Below, piece by piece: positions 1-6,033 of a stretch of DNA of 9,200 bases. The stretch lies in NCBI GenBank assembly GCA_040081555.1, contig JBEBGG010000136.1, positions 1 through 9,200 on the forward strand, read 5' to 3'. The notes beneath the pieces are model-generated. The model had not been told where the DNA came from and ran no database searches. It saw nothing but the letters and a program-made list of their open reading frames with translations. The position numbers were made by a program, and so were the translations under genes. Each line of letters begins with the position of its first letter. Within the stretch, counting starts at the first letter, position 1. This DNA comes from CADEEX01 sp040081555. GTDB taxonomy: Bacteria > Acidobacteriota > Vicinamibacteria > Vicinamibacterales > CAVVIG01.

Positions 1-399
1 CACCTTCGCGAGCCGACGCGCGTCGGCAAATTGCCGTGGTGTGACGCCCACGATGCGCTTGAAGTTTCGCTGCAGGTGGTACGGACTACCGCCCAGCCGG
101 CGAGCCAGAGTACTGAGCAGCGGCCGCCCGTCGACGTTCGACAGATACACGCATGCGCGCCGAATCTTGTCGACCCACGGGTCAACAGTCTCGGGCCGGC
201 AGCGCCTGCACGAGCGATAACCCGCGGCGCGGGCTTCGGCCGGGGTCGTGAAGAAATCGATCCCAGAGCGTGTCGGCCGTCGACTGGGGCACGACGGCCG
301 ACAGAAGATGCCGGTGGAGCGGACACCATAGACAAACGCACCATCAGCGCGCCGGTCGCGCGCCATCACGGCCGTGAGTCGGGCATCTGTGGTCGGCAT
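1..399 (-). CDS. ada: Ada-type methylphosphotriester-DNA methyltransferase / AraC regulator, N-terminal part (cut by window edge)
   Basis: Reading the minus strand from the ATG at 399 gives 133 residues, open to base 1, so the C-terminus lies outside the window. Residues about 8-70 match the Ada zinc domain: the ARDxxADG segment, then GIFCRPSCPSRRPTR with C33 and C37, and a second pair in YRSCRRCRPE with C64 and C67. In the Ada family these four cysteines bind zinc, and the first (C33 here, C38 in E. coli Ada) takes the methyl group from methylphosphotriesters in DNA, turning the protein into an activator. Residues about 78-133 begin an AraC-type helix-turn-helix (LARRLGGSPYHLQRNFKRIVGVTP). 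In-frame ATGs also occur at 426, 423 and 420, none with a clear ribosome binding site, so the start is uncertain. Whether a C-terminal O6-methylguanine methyltransferase or AlkA-like domain follows cannot be seen, so this could also be a short AdaA. Confidence 0.9.
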   Translation of the reverse strand, partial: MPTTDARLTAVMARDRRADGAFVYGVRSTGIFCRPSCPSRRPTRSGIDFFTTPAEARAAGYRSCRRCRPETVDPWVDKIRRACVYLSNVDGRPLLSTLARRLGGSPYHLQRNFKRIVGVTPRQFADARRLAKV

Positions 400-431
400 C
401 GCCGGTGGTGTGGTGAACATCATCATGCGAA

Positions 432-443
432 CGGTTGTAACCG
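432..443. repeat. Short inverted repeat upstream of ada
   Basis: CGGTT-GT-AACCG is a 5-base inverted repeat with a 2-base centre, lying 6 bases upstream of the first possible ada ATG (426). It could be an operator or a weak hairpin in the leader. At this length in GC-rich DNA it could easily be chance, and it does not match the known E. coli Ada box. Confidence 0.2.
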
Positions 444-496
444 CCTACATCCAGGACGCGCTATCCGCGGCTTGCGGTCAAACCATTGTGCGCACG

Positions 497-1009
497 TCAA
501 GGGACGAATGCGTACTGAATCTGATCCTGAATCGTTCCGTCCTTGATCGCGCTGCGACGTAGCCGTGCCTCTGTCACGTAGCCAGCCTTCTCCAGCACGC
601 GACAGGACGCGGAGTTATTGGCAAACGGCAGCGCGAACACGCGAGTGAGGTGGTGTGCGTCCATGGCGTACGCCGTCACTGCGACCAGCGCCTCGGACAC
701 GATGCCACGTCCCCAGTAGGCTTCTCCGATCCAGTACCCGATCTCGGCAGAGACCCGTTCGACATCCGGCTGAATCTCGAAACCAATCGCACCCACGGCC
801 CGATCGCCCACAACAATGGCGAAATGTGTCTCCGGCCGGGCCTCGCGAGCATGCCTGATGAATCGCGCACCGTCTTGGCGCGTGTAGGGATGCGGGAACC
901 GGTCGCGCAGGTTGCGCCAGATGCTGTGATTGTTGGCGTTGGCGACCAGCGACCGGATGTCACCGGTCTGCCACGAACGAACGATGCACCGGTTGAGAAT
1001 GATGGTCAC
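497..1009 (-). CDS. GNAT-family N-acetyltransferase (RimJ/RimL-like)
   Basis: A 170-residue protein of normal length for the Acetyltransf_3 (RimJ/RimL) branch of the GNAT fold, which moves an acetyl group from acetyl-CoA to an amine. The acetyl-CoA pyrophosphate loop is seen as EAYWGRGIVSEAL (residues 96-108), preceded by the beta-strand AEIGYWIG. The later motif NNSASCRVLEKAGY (131-144) is the conserved segment where the asparagine and serine contact the cofactor region. The acceptor cannot be told from sequence; in this branch it may be a protein N-terminus, an amino acid or an antibiotic. I chose the GTG at 1009 because AAGGG (minus strand, 1020-1016) lies 6 bases upstream. A TTG two codons earlier in frame (1015) abuts that site with no spacing. 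It follows pepF by 59 bases and precedes ada on the same strand, so it may be co-transcribed with either. Confidence 0.88.
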   Translation of the reverse strand: MTIILNRCIVRSWQTGDIRSLVANANNHSIWRNLRDRFPHPYTRQDGARFIRHAREARPETHFAIVVGDRAVGAIGFEIQPDVERVSAEIGYWIGEAYWGRGIVSEALVAVTAYAMDAHHLTRVFALPFANNSASCRVLEKAGYVTEARLRRSAIKDGTIQDQIQYAFVP

Positions 1010-1015
1010 GGTCAA

Positions 1016-1020
1016 CCCTT
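1016..1020 (-). promoter_or_regulatory. Shine-Dalgarno site deciding the GNAT start
   Basis: The minus strand reads AAGGG, then six bases (TTGACC), then GTG. The spacing supports the GTG at 1009 rather than the TTG at 1015. It is the clearest ribosome binding site on the minus strand of this window. Confidence 0.6.
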
Positions 1021-1053
1021 GGTGTGCAGCCTGCCAGACGATGGATCACACCA
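1020..1053. repeat. 7-base inverted repeat in the pepF-GNAT gap
   Basis: TGGTGTG (1020-1026) and CACACCA (1047-1053) are exact reverse complements separated by 20 bases. The arm at 1020-1026 abuts the ribosome binding site of the GNAT gene. On the minus-strand transcript this could form a long-loop hairpin next to the start. There is no U-run, so it is not an intrinsic terminator. It may be an operator or chance. Confidence 0.25.
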
Positions 1054-1068
1054 CCTCGACAGGGCGCG

Positions 1069-2961
1069 CTACTTTCGGCGCGCGAGGATTGCTTCCATCT
1101 CGTCCATGACCCGGTTCATTTCTTTCATCGTCAAGGTGAGAGGCTCGTCGCTCGTCATGTCGACGCCGGCGTCCTTCAGCAAGTCAATCGGGTACTTCGA
1201 TCCCCCAGCCGAGAGAAACGCCAGATACTTCTTCGTCGCCTCCGCATTGCCCGCCTTCACTTTCTGCGCCAGCGCTTCTGACGCTGTGAAGGAGGTGGCG
1301 TACTGAAACACGTAGAAGTCGCGATAGAAGTGCGGAATGTAGCTCCACTCGTTCGCGATGTAGTCGTCGACGACGCAGATGCCCAGGTCGTGGCCGTAGT
1401 AGCGCTTGGTGATGTCCATGTACAGCTTGGCCAACGCGTTGCCCGTGATCGGCTGTCCCTTCCCCGCCATCTCGTGCATCCGCACTTCGAATTCGGCGAA
1501 CTGCGTCTGGCGAAACACCGTGCTCTTGATGTTCTCGAGATAGTTACCCAGGAGCGAGAGCTTGGTGTCGTCGTCCTTGATGCTCTTGAGCATGTGATCG
1601 ATGAGCAGCGACTCGTTGAAGGTCGACGCCACTTCGGCCACAAAGATCGGATAGCCGGCCAGCGGATACGGCTGCGTCTTGTTCGAGAGGTAGCTCTGCA
1701 TCGTGTGCCCGAGTTCGTGCGCCACCGTGCTGACGTCGGTGTACTGACCGTTGAAATTGATCAGCATGTACGGATGGACATCGTAGGCGCCGCCGTTGGA
1801 ATAGGCGCCCGAACGCTTCCCCTCTGTCGGCAGGAGATCGATCCAGCGATCGCTGAAGGCCTTGCGAATCGTCGCTTGATAGTCAGGGCCAAGCGGTGCG
1901 ACGGCCTGGAGCACATGTTCCTGCGCCTCCTCAGGTGTGTACTTGAGAGCGACCGAACCGACCAGTGGTGCATACAGGTCGTAATAGTGCAGCGTGTCCA
2001 GTCTCATCATCCGCTTGCGCAGCGAGAGATAGCGATGAAACGACGGCAGGTTCTTGTTGACGCCGTCAATCAGACGCGAGTACACCGATGTTGGAATCCC
2101 TGGCCCGTCAAGCATCGCTTCGAGCGAGGTCGGATACTTGCGTGCCTTGGCGATGAAGGCCACCTTCTGCACCTCACCGTTCATGATGACGCCATAGGTG
2201 CGGCTGAACGAGCCGAGCGCTTCGAAGAACGTCTTCATCACCTTCTCGCGATCGGCCCGGCTCGGCAGGGCGCGCAGCGCGGCAAAGCCCGCCTGGTCCA
2301 GCTTCGCCACCGTGCCATCGCTCAAGGTGACGCTTGGGTAAGGGAAGTCGGCGTTCGAGAGCATGTTGAAGGCGCTGCCTGACGCTCCGAGCGTCGGGCC
2401 GGCATCGGCCATCAGCTTCTCTTCGGCATCGCTCAGCGTATGGGTCGCCCGGCGCAGCACGTCCTGCAGATAGAAGCCGTAGACCTTCAGGCGCGGCTCG
2501 GTGGCAAGGTAGCGCTGCACCGTGGCCTTGTCGGCCTTCAGAATCTCAGGCTCGATGAACGACGACTCCGCGCTGAACAGCGATGCGAGCTGCACCATTT
2601 GCTGCCGCATGCCCTCGTGTGCCGAGTCGCGCGTATCCTGGTCGGCCAGCATGCTGGCGTAGACATAGAGCTTGGACAGCTCCTTGTCGAACGCCGACTG
2701 CTTTTCGAGCGCGTTGGCGAGTGTCGCCGCGCTGGAGGTGAGCGTGCCACGGTACTGACCGAGCTGCGGCAGGTTTGCGGCGAGCGTGTCCTTCGCGGCG
2801 CGCCACGCCCCGTCAGTCTGGTAGATGTCCGCCAGATTCCACTTGTACTTGTCAGGAATCCTCGACCGATCGCGTTCCTGCGCTAGCAGAGTCACGCTCA
2901 ACACGGCCGCAATCGCCACGGCCAGGGGCTTGCACGCGAAGGCGCGAAGGTCTCGAGTCAT
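1069..2961 (-). CDS. pepF: Exported oligoendopeptidase F-like metallopeptidase (family M3)
   Basis: A 630-residue zinc endopeptidase that cleaves short peptides. The zinc site is HELGH at 415-419 (H415, H419 as ligands, E416 as catalytic base), with E443 in VAEVASTFNE at the spacing expected for the third M3 ligand. The downstream substrate-binding segment IPHFYRDFYVFQYATS (542-557) is the typical PepF signature. Residues about 110-180 correspond to the helical N-terminal PepF region. Unlike classical cytosolic PepF, residues 1-27 look like a signal peptide: basic start, hydrophobic run PLAVAIAAVLSVTLLA, likely cleavage after A27 before QERD. The mature enzyme should act in the periplasm. ATG at 2961 is the only start that keeps the full signal peptide, though no good ribosome binding site precedes it. 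It lies 30 bases after purK on the same strand, so it may be co-transcribed with purEK. Confidence 0.95.
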   Translation of the reverse strand: MTRDLRAFACKPLAVAIAAVLSVTLLAQERDRSRIPDKYKWNLADIYQTDGAWRAAKDTLAANLPQLGQYRGTLTSSAATLANALEKQSAFDKELSKLYVYASMLADQDTRDSAHEGMRQQMVQLASLFSAESSFIEPEILKADKATVQRYLATEPRLKVYGFYLQDVLRRATHTLSDAEEKLMADAGPTLGASGSAFNMLSNADFPYPSVTLSDGTVAKLDQAGFAALRALPSRADREKVMKTFFEALGSFSRTYGVIMNGEVQKVAFIAKARKYPTSLEAMLDGPGIPTSVYSRLIDGVNKNLPSFHRYLSLRKRMMRLDTLHYYDLYAPLVGSVALKYTPEEAQEHVLQAVAPLGPDYQATIRKAFSDRWIDLLPTEGKRSGAYSNGGAYDVHPYMLINFNGQYTDVSTVAHELGHTMQSYLSNKTQPYPLAGYPIFVAEVASTFNESLLIDHMLKSIKDDDTKLSLLGNYLENIKSTVFRQTQFAEFEVRMHEMAGKGQPITGNALAKLYMDITKRYYGHDLGICVVDDYIANEWSYIPHFYRDFYVFQYATSFTASEALAQKVKAGNAEATKKYLAFLSAGGSKYPIDLLKDAGVDMTSDEPLTLTMKEMNRVMDEMEAILARRK

Positions 2962-2991
2962 ATGTGATTCACGTCGCTGGATACTTCGAAC

Positions 2992-4161
2992 CTATTTCAG
3001 GGCCTCGCGCGCCTCGATTGCGAGCGCGCGGGCCGCTTCTGGCGTGTCGGCAAGTGCCGTGATGTGCCCCATCTTCCGGCCAGGTCGCGGCGCCGACTTT
3101 CCGTACAAGTGGAGGGTGACGTTGGGCAACGCCAGCGCCCGTTCCCAGCGCGGCTCACCATGCGTCCAGAGGTCGCCGAGCAGGTTGACCATCGCCGCGG
3201 GCTGCCTCAATTCCGGAGAGCCAAGCGGTAAGCCACATACCGCGCGCAGCTGCTGTTCGAATTGACTCGTGCAGCACGCCTCGATGGTCAGGTGACCAGA
3301 GTTGTGGGGCCGCGGTGCCAGCTCGTTGATCAGCAGCCGTCCGTCGCGGGCGAGAAAGAACTCGACGCAAAGGAGGCCCACGTAATCGAGGTGTTCGAGC
3401 ACGGCGCGCGTCACGTCCATCGCCTGCCGCACGATCGCCTCTGACACCGTCGCTGGCGCCACCGTGACATCCAGTATGTGATGGCAGTGGACGTTCTCGA
3501 ATGGCACGAAGGCTTCAATCGCGCCGTCCACGCCACGCGCCGCCACGACCGACATCTCCACGGCCAGATCGACAAACGCTTCGAGAATCGCTTCCGAGTT
3601 CCCCAGCGAGGCCCATGCGGCGGCCAGGTCGGCCTCGGCGTGGACCATCACTTGCCCCTTGCCGTCGTAGCCAAACGCGGCGGTCTTGAGCACAGCCGGC
3701 AGGCCAACGTGTTGCACGGCCCCCTGCAGATCGCTGGCGGATCGAATCGCTGCAAACGGTGTCACCGGCAACCCGTGATCCCTCAGAAACGCCTTCTCGT
3801 GGAGCCGATGCTGCGCGATGTGGAGTGCGCGGCCGCCAGGGCGCACGATCGCTTCGGCCTCCGCGGCCGCCACGGCAGCGGCGGAGACATTTTCGAACTC
3901 GAACGTGACCACACCCACTGCACGCGCAAACTCCCGCACGCGCTCCACATCGTCATAGGAGGCGATGACCTCCAGGTCGGCCACCTGCCCAGCGGGCGTG
4001 TCGGACTCAGGGGCGAGAATGTGGACGCGGTAACCCAGGCGACGCGCCGCCATCGCGAGCATACGGCCCAATTGACCGCCGCCAAGAATGCCGATCGTCG
4101 ACCCAGGCTCGATCCGCCTTCGAGACAACGCTTCGGCGGACTTCGTCACGGGATGGCTCAC
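2992..4161 (-). CDS. purK: N5-carboxyaminoimidazole ribonucleotide synthase (PurK)
   Basis: This 389-residue ATP-grasp enzyme converts aminoimidazole ribonucleotide, ATP and bicarbonate to N5-carboxyaminoimidazole ribonucleotide in cytosolic purine synthesis. The N-terminal pre-ATP-grasp fold begins IGILGGGQLGRM (23-34). The flexible ATP loop GYDGKGQ is at 164-170, the metal/ATP-binding segment INELAPRPHNSGH at 278-290 (the NSGH ending is typical of PurK), and GRKMGHI at 361-367 is the conserved C-terminal motif. The start is a GTG overlapping the purE stop (GTGA, 4161-4158), which implies translational coupling. This leaves about 20 residues before the first conserved strand, a little longer than many PurK proteins; a GTG four codons in (Val5) is an alternative. 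No strong ribosome binding site is seen, in keeping with coupling. Confidence 0.97.
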   Translation of the reverse strand: MSHPVTKSAEALSRRRIEPGSTIGILGGGQLGRMLAMAARRLGYRVHILAPESDTPAGQVADLEVIASYDDVERVREFARAVGVVTFEFENVSAAAVAAAEAEAIVRPGGRALHIAQHRLHEKAFLRDHGLPVTPFAAIRSASDLQGAVQHVGLPAVLKTAAFGYDGKGQVMVHAEADLAAAWASLGNSEAILEAFVDLAVEMSVVAARGVDGAIEAFVPFENVHCHHILDVTVAPATVSEAIVRQAMDVTRAVLEHLDYVGLLCVEFFLARDGRLLINELAPRPHNSGHLTIEACCTSQFEQQLRAVCGLPLGSPELRQPAAMVNLLGDLWTHGEPRWERALALPNVTLHLYGKSAPRPGRKMGHITALADTPEAARALAIEAREALK

Positions 4162-4646
4162 AACGTGTCGCGGCGGACCGCGTCAGCGACCTCGGTGCGA
4201 TAGGCCTCGAGGCGCGCCCTCAGTTCAGGACGTGAGGTGGCAAGAATCGCCACCGCCAGCAGGCCCGCGTTGACCGCGCCAGCGGCGCCGATCGCCACGG
4301 TGGCCACGGGCACACCCTTCGGCATCTGGACGATTGACAGCAGCGAATCCAGACCGTTGAGGGCGGCACTCTGCACCGGCACGCCAATCACCGGCAGCAC
4401 CGTCTGCGCCGCCACCATCCCGGGCAGATGCGCCGCCCCGCCCGCACCGGCAATGATCACGTGCAGTCCGCGGCCAACCGCCGTGGTGGCATATTCCGAC
4501 ATCCACGCGGGTGTGCGATGCGCCGACACGATGCACGACTCGTGCGGGACGTCGAAGCGGGTCAGCACCTCGACGGCCTGCTTCATCGTCTCCCAGTCGG
4601 ACTTGCTACCCATGATGACTCCGACAAGCGGACGCGGCTCTGGCAT
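4158..4646 (-). CDS. purE: N5-carboxyaminoimidazole ribonucleotide mutase (class I PurE)
   Basis: A 162-residue protein, the usual length for class I PurE, which moves the carboxyl group of PurK's product to give CAIR. Conserved segments are intact: MGSKSDWETM (12-21) with the S16/D17 phosphate and substrate residues, SAHRTP (41-46) holding the catalytic histidine H43, and AGAGGAAHLPGM (66-77) from the active-site loop. SLLSIVQMP and GVPVATVAIG near residues 101-120 are also typical of class I, the form that depends on a PurK partner. That fits the purK gene overlapping its stop by 4 bases. The ATG at 4646 is only 27 bases from the divergent M16 start; no clear ribosome binding site precedes it, so the transcript may have a very short leader. 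Confidence 0.98.
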   Translation of the reverse strand: MPEPRPLVGVIMGSKSDWETMKQAVEVLTRFDVPHESCIVSAHRTPAWMSEYATTAVGRGLHVIIAGAGGAAHLPGMVAAQTVLPVIGVPVQSAALNGLDSLLSIVQMPKGVPVATVAIGAAGAVNAGLLAVAILATSRPELRARLEAYRTEVADAVRRDTL

Positions 4647-4673
4647 GGCGATATTTCATCATAGAATCGCTCG
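4647..4673. promoter_or_regulatory. 27-base divergent start region between purE and the M16 operon, with opposing -10-like boxes
   Basis: All the non-coding DNA between two divergent ATGs. On the plus strand TAGAAT (4662-4667) differs from TATAAT at one base and ends 6 bases before the M16 ATG, so transcription would start at or next to the ATG. On the minus strand TATGAT (4663-4658) also differs at one base and would start purE about 5 bases before its ATG. The two boxes overlap on opposite strands. Neither has a good -35 box at the usual distance (the candidates would fall inside the coding regions), and neither gene has a clear Shine-Dalgarno site. GCGAT (4648-4652) and ATCGC (4666-4670) form a small inverted repeat around the boxes. 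The promoter assignment is inference. Confidence 0.4.
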
Positions 4674-6029
4674 ATGAAGCTTGCCGTTGCCGTCTTCATC
4701 GCATTTCTGCTCCCGGCAGCACTTACCGCGCAAAAGGCGCCGGCACCGCATCTCCAATACACATCGTTCACCCTGCCAAACGGACTGACCGTCATCCTGC
4801 ACGAGGACCACAGTGTTCCGGTGGTCACCGTCAACACCTGGTACCACGTCGGCTCGGCCCACGAAAAGAGTGGGCGCACGGGCTTTGCCCACCTCTTCGA
4901 ACACCTCATGTTCATGGGATCTGGGCACGTCAAACCTGGTGAGTTCGACGAATGGCTCGAAGCCGCCGGTGGCCAGAACAACGGATCGACCTCAAACGAT
5001 CGGACGAACTACTTCATCAGCGTCCCGTCGAACGCTCTTGATCTCGCGCTCTTTCTCGAGTCGGACCGCATGGGCTATCTGCTCGACACGATGACTCCAA
5101 GAACGGTCGATGCGCAGCGCGACGTCGTGAAGAACGAACGCCGCCAGAGCATCGAAAACCAGCCCTACGGCGTCGCCGAAGGTGTCACGCTCGGCGAGAT
5201 GCTGTATCCGGAGAGCCATCCGTACCATTGGCCCGTCATCGGCTATATGCCGGACCTGTCGGCCGCGAGCTACGACGATGTCGTCGGGTTCTTCAAGACG
5301 TACTATGCGCCGGCCAATGCTAGCCTGGTCGTCGCCGGCGACATCGACCTGGCAGAGACACGGGCGAAGGTCGAGCGATGGTTCGGCGACATCAAGCGGG
5401 CGCCAGCTCCGGCCCGGCTCGTCGCGCCGCCAGCCGCCTTGACGAGCGTGCAGAGACGGACGATCACGGACCGCGTGCAACTGCCGAGGCTCTATCTCGC
5501 CTGGCTCACGCCCAAGCAGTTTGCTCCTGGCGATGCCGCCCTCGACGTGGTCGCCGACGTGCTGGCCGGCGGGAAGAATTCGCGTCTCTACAAGCGCCTC
5601 GTCTACGACATGCGAATTGCGCAGGCCGTGTCGGCGAGCCAGCAGTCGCAGGCGCTCGGCTCGCAGTTCGTGATCGAAGCCACGCCGCAGATCGGTCACA
5701 CCATCGCGGAACTGCAGAAGGTGATCGATGAAGAGATCGCGGTACTGCAGGCGGCCGGGCCCAGTGATCACGAAGTCCAGCGCGCCATCAATCAGGTCGA
5801 GGCCTCGTTCTACAACCGCATGGAACGTGTCGGCGGCTACAGCGGCACGGCCGACCAATTGAACGCCTACTTCACCAACACGGGTAATCCCGACGGCTTC
5901 GCCGCCGACCTTGCGCGGTACTTGTCCTTGACCGCCAGCGACGTGCGCGCTGCGGCGCAGAGGTTTCTCCCTGCGGGTCAGCGTGTAGAGCTGACGGTGG
6001 TGCCGGCCACAACTGACTCACCGCGCTAG
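4674..6029 (+). CDS. M16-family zinc peptidase, catalytic (HxxEH) subunit, exported
   Basis: A 451-residue M16B-type peptidase. The first 20 residues are a signal peptide (MKLAVAVFIAFLLPAALTAQ, cleavage near A19), so it should work in the periplasm or envelope. The inverted zinc motif HLFEH is at 73-77 (H73 and H77 bind zinc, E76 is the catalytic base), and E155 in VVKNERRQS lies at the spacing expected for the third ligand. The C-terminal M16 domain is present (NSRLYKRLVYDMR, 302-314). However, the Arg and Tyr that the family uses for substrate contact in the segment LREx3GYTYG are replaced here, by V310 and Q317 in my alignment with the downstream gene. It therefore looks like the beta-type half of a heterodimer completed by the next gene, 4 bases downstream. 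There is no clear ribosome binding site; see the divergent start region. Confidence 0.94.
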   Translation: MKLAVAVFIAFLLPAALTAQKAPAPHLQYTSFTLPNGLTVILHEDHSVPVVTVNTWYHVGSAHEKSGRTGFAHLFEHLMFMGSGHVKPGEFDEWLEAAGGQNNGSTSNDRTNYFISVPSNALDLALFLESDRMGYLLDTMTPRTVDAQRDVVKNERRQSIENQPYGVAEGVTLGEMLYPESHPYHWPVIGYMPDLSAASYDDVVGFFKTYYAPANASLVVAGDIDLAETRAKVERWFGDIKRAPAPARLVAPPAALTSVQRRTITDRVQLPRLYLAWLTPKQFAPGDAALDVVADVLAGGKNSRLYKRLVYDMRIAQAVSASQQSQALGSQFVIEATPQIGHTIAELQKVIDEEIAVLQAAGPSDHEVQRAINQVEASFYNRMERVGGYSGTADQLNAYFTNTGNPDGFAADLARYLSLTASDVRAAAQRFLPAGQRVELTVVPATTDSPR

Positions 6030-6033
6030 GTTC

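Noticed and set aside
465..477. CCGC-GGCTT-GCGG hairpin after the GNAT gene, considered as a terminator
   Set aside because: The stem has only 4 base pairs and there is no T-run on either strand.
463..485. A possible Ada box upstream of ada (AAT ... GCAA on the minus strand)
   Set aside because: The spacing between the two half-boxes is 9 bases rather than the 6 I recall for the E. coli consensus, and no matching -10 box follows at the right distance.
31..546. A plus-strand open frame of 171 codons over the left end
   Set aside because: The minus strand of the same bases encodes a clear Ada Cys4 domain and AraC start, so the plus-strand frame is a shadow.
650..1306. A plus-strand open frame of 218 codons across the GNAT-pepF boundary
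   Set aside because: It spans two unrelated real minus-strand genes and their gap and has no recognisable domain.
1330..2382. A long open frame (350 codons) on the plus strand, opposite pepF
   Set aside because: It lies wholly antisense to a well-supported M3 peptidase with intact motifs; its translation is His/Arg/Val-rich with no recognisable domain. Long antisense frames are common in GC-rich genes.
3478..4203. A 241-codon plus-strand open frame opposite purK and the end of purE
   Set aside because: It is a shadow of purK: His/Arg-rich with no motif, whereas purK has all its ATP-grasp motifs.
4992..5858. A 288-codon minus-strand open frame opposite the first M16 gene
   Set aside because: It is antisense to a gene with a complete zinc site and signal peptide, and its arginine- and valine-rich translation has no domain features.
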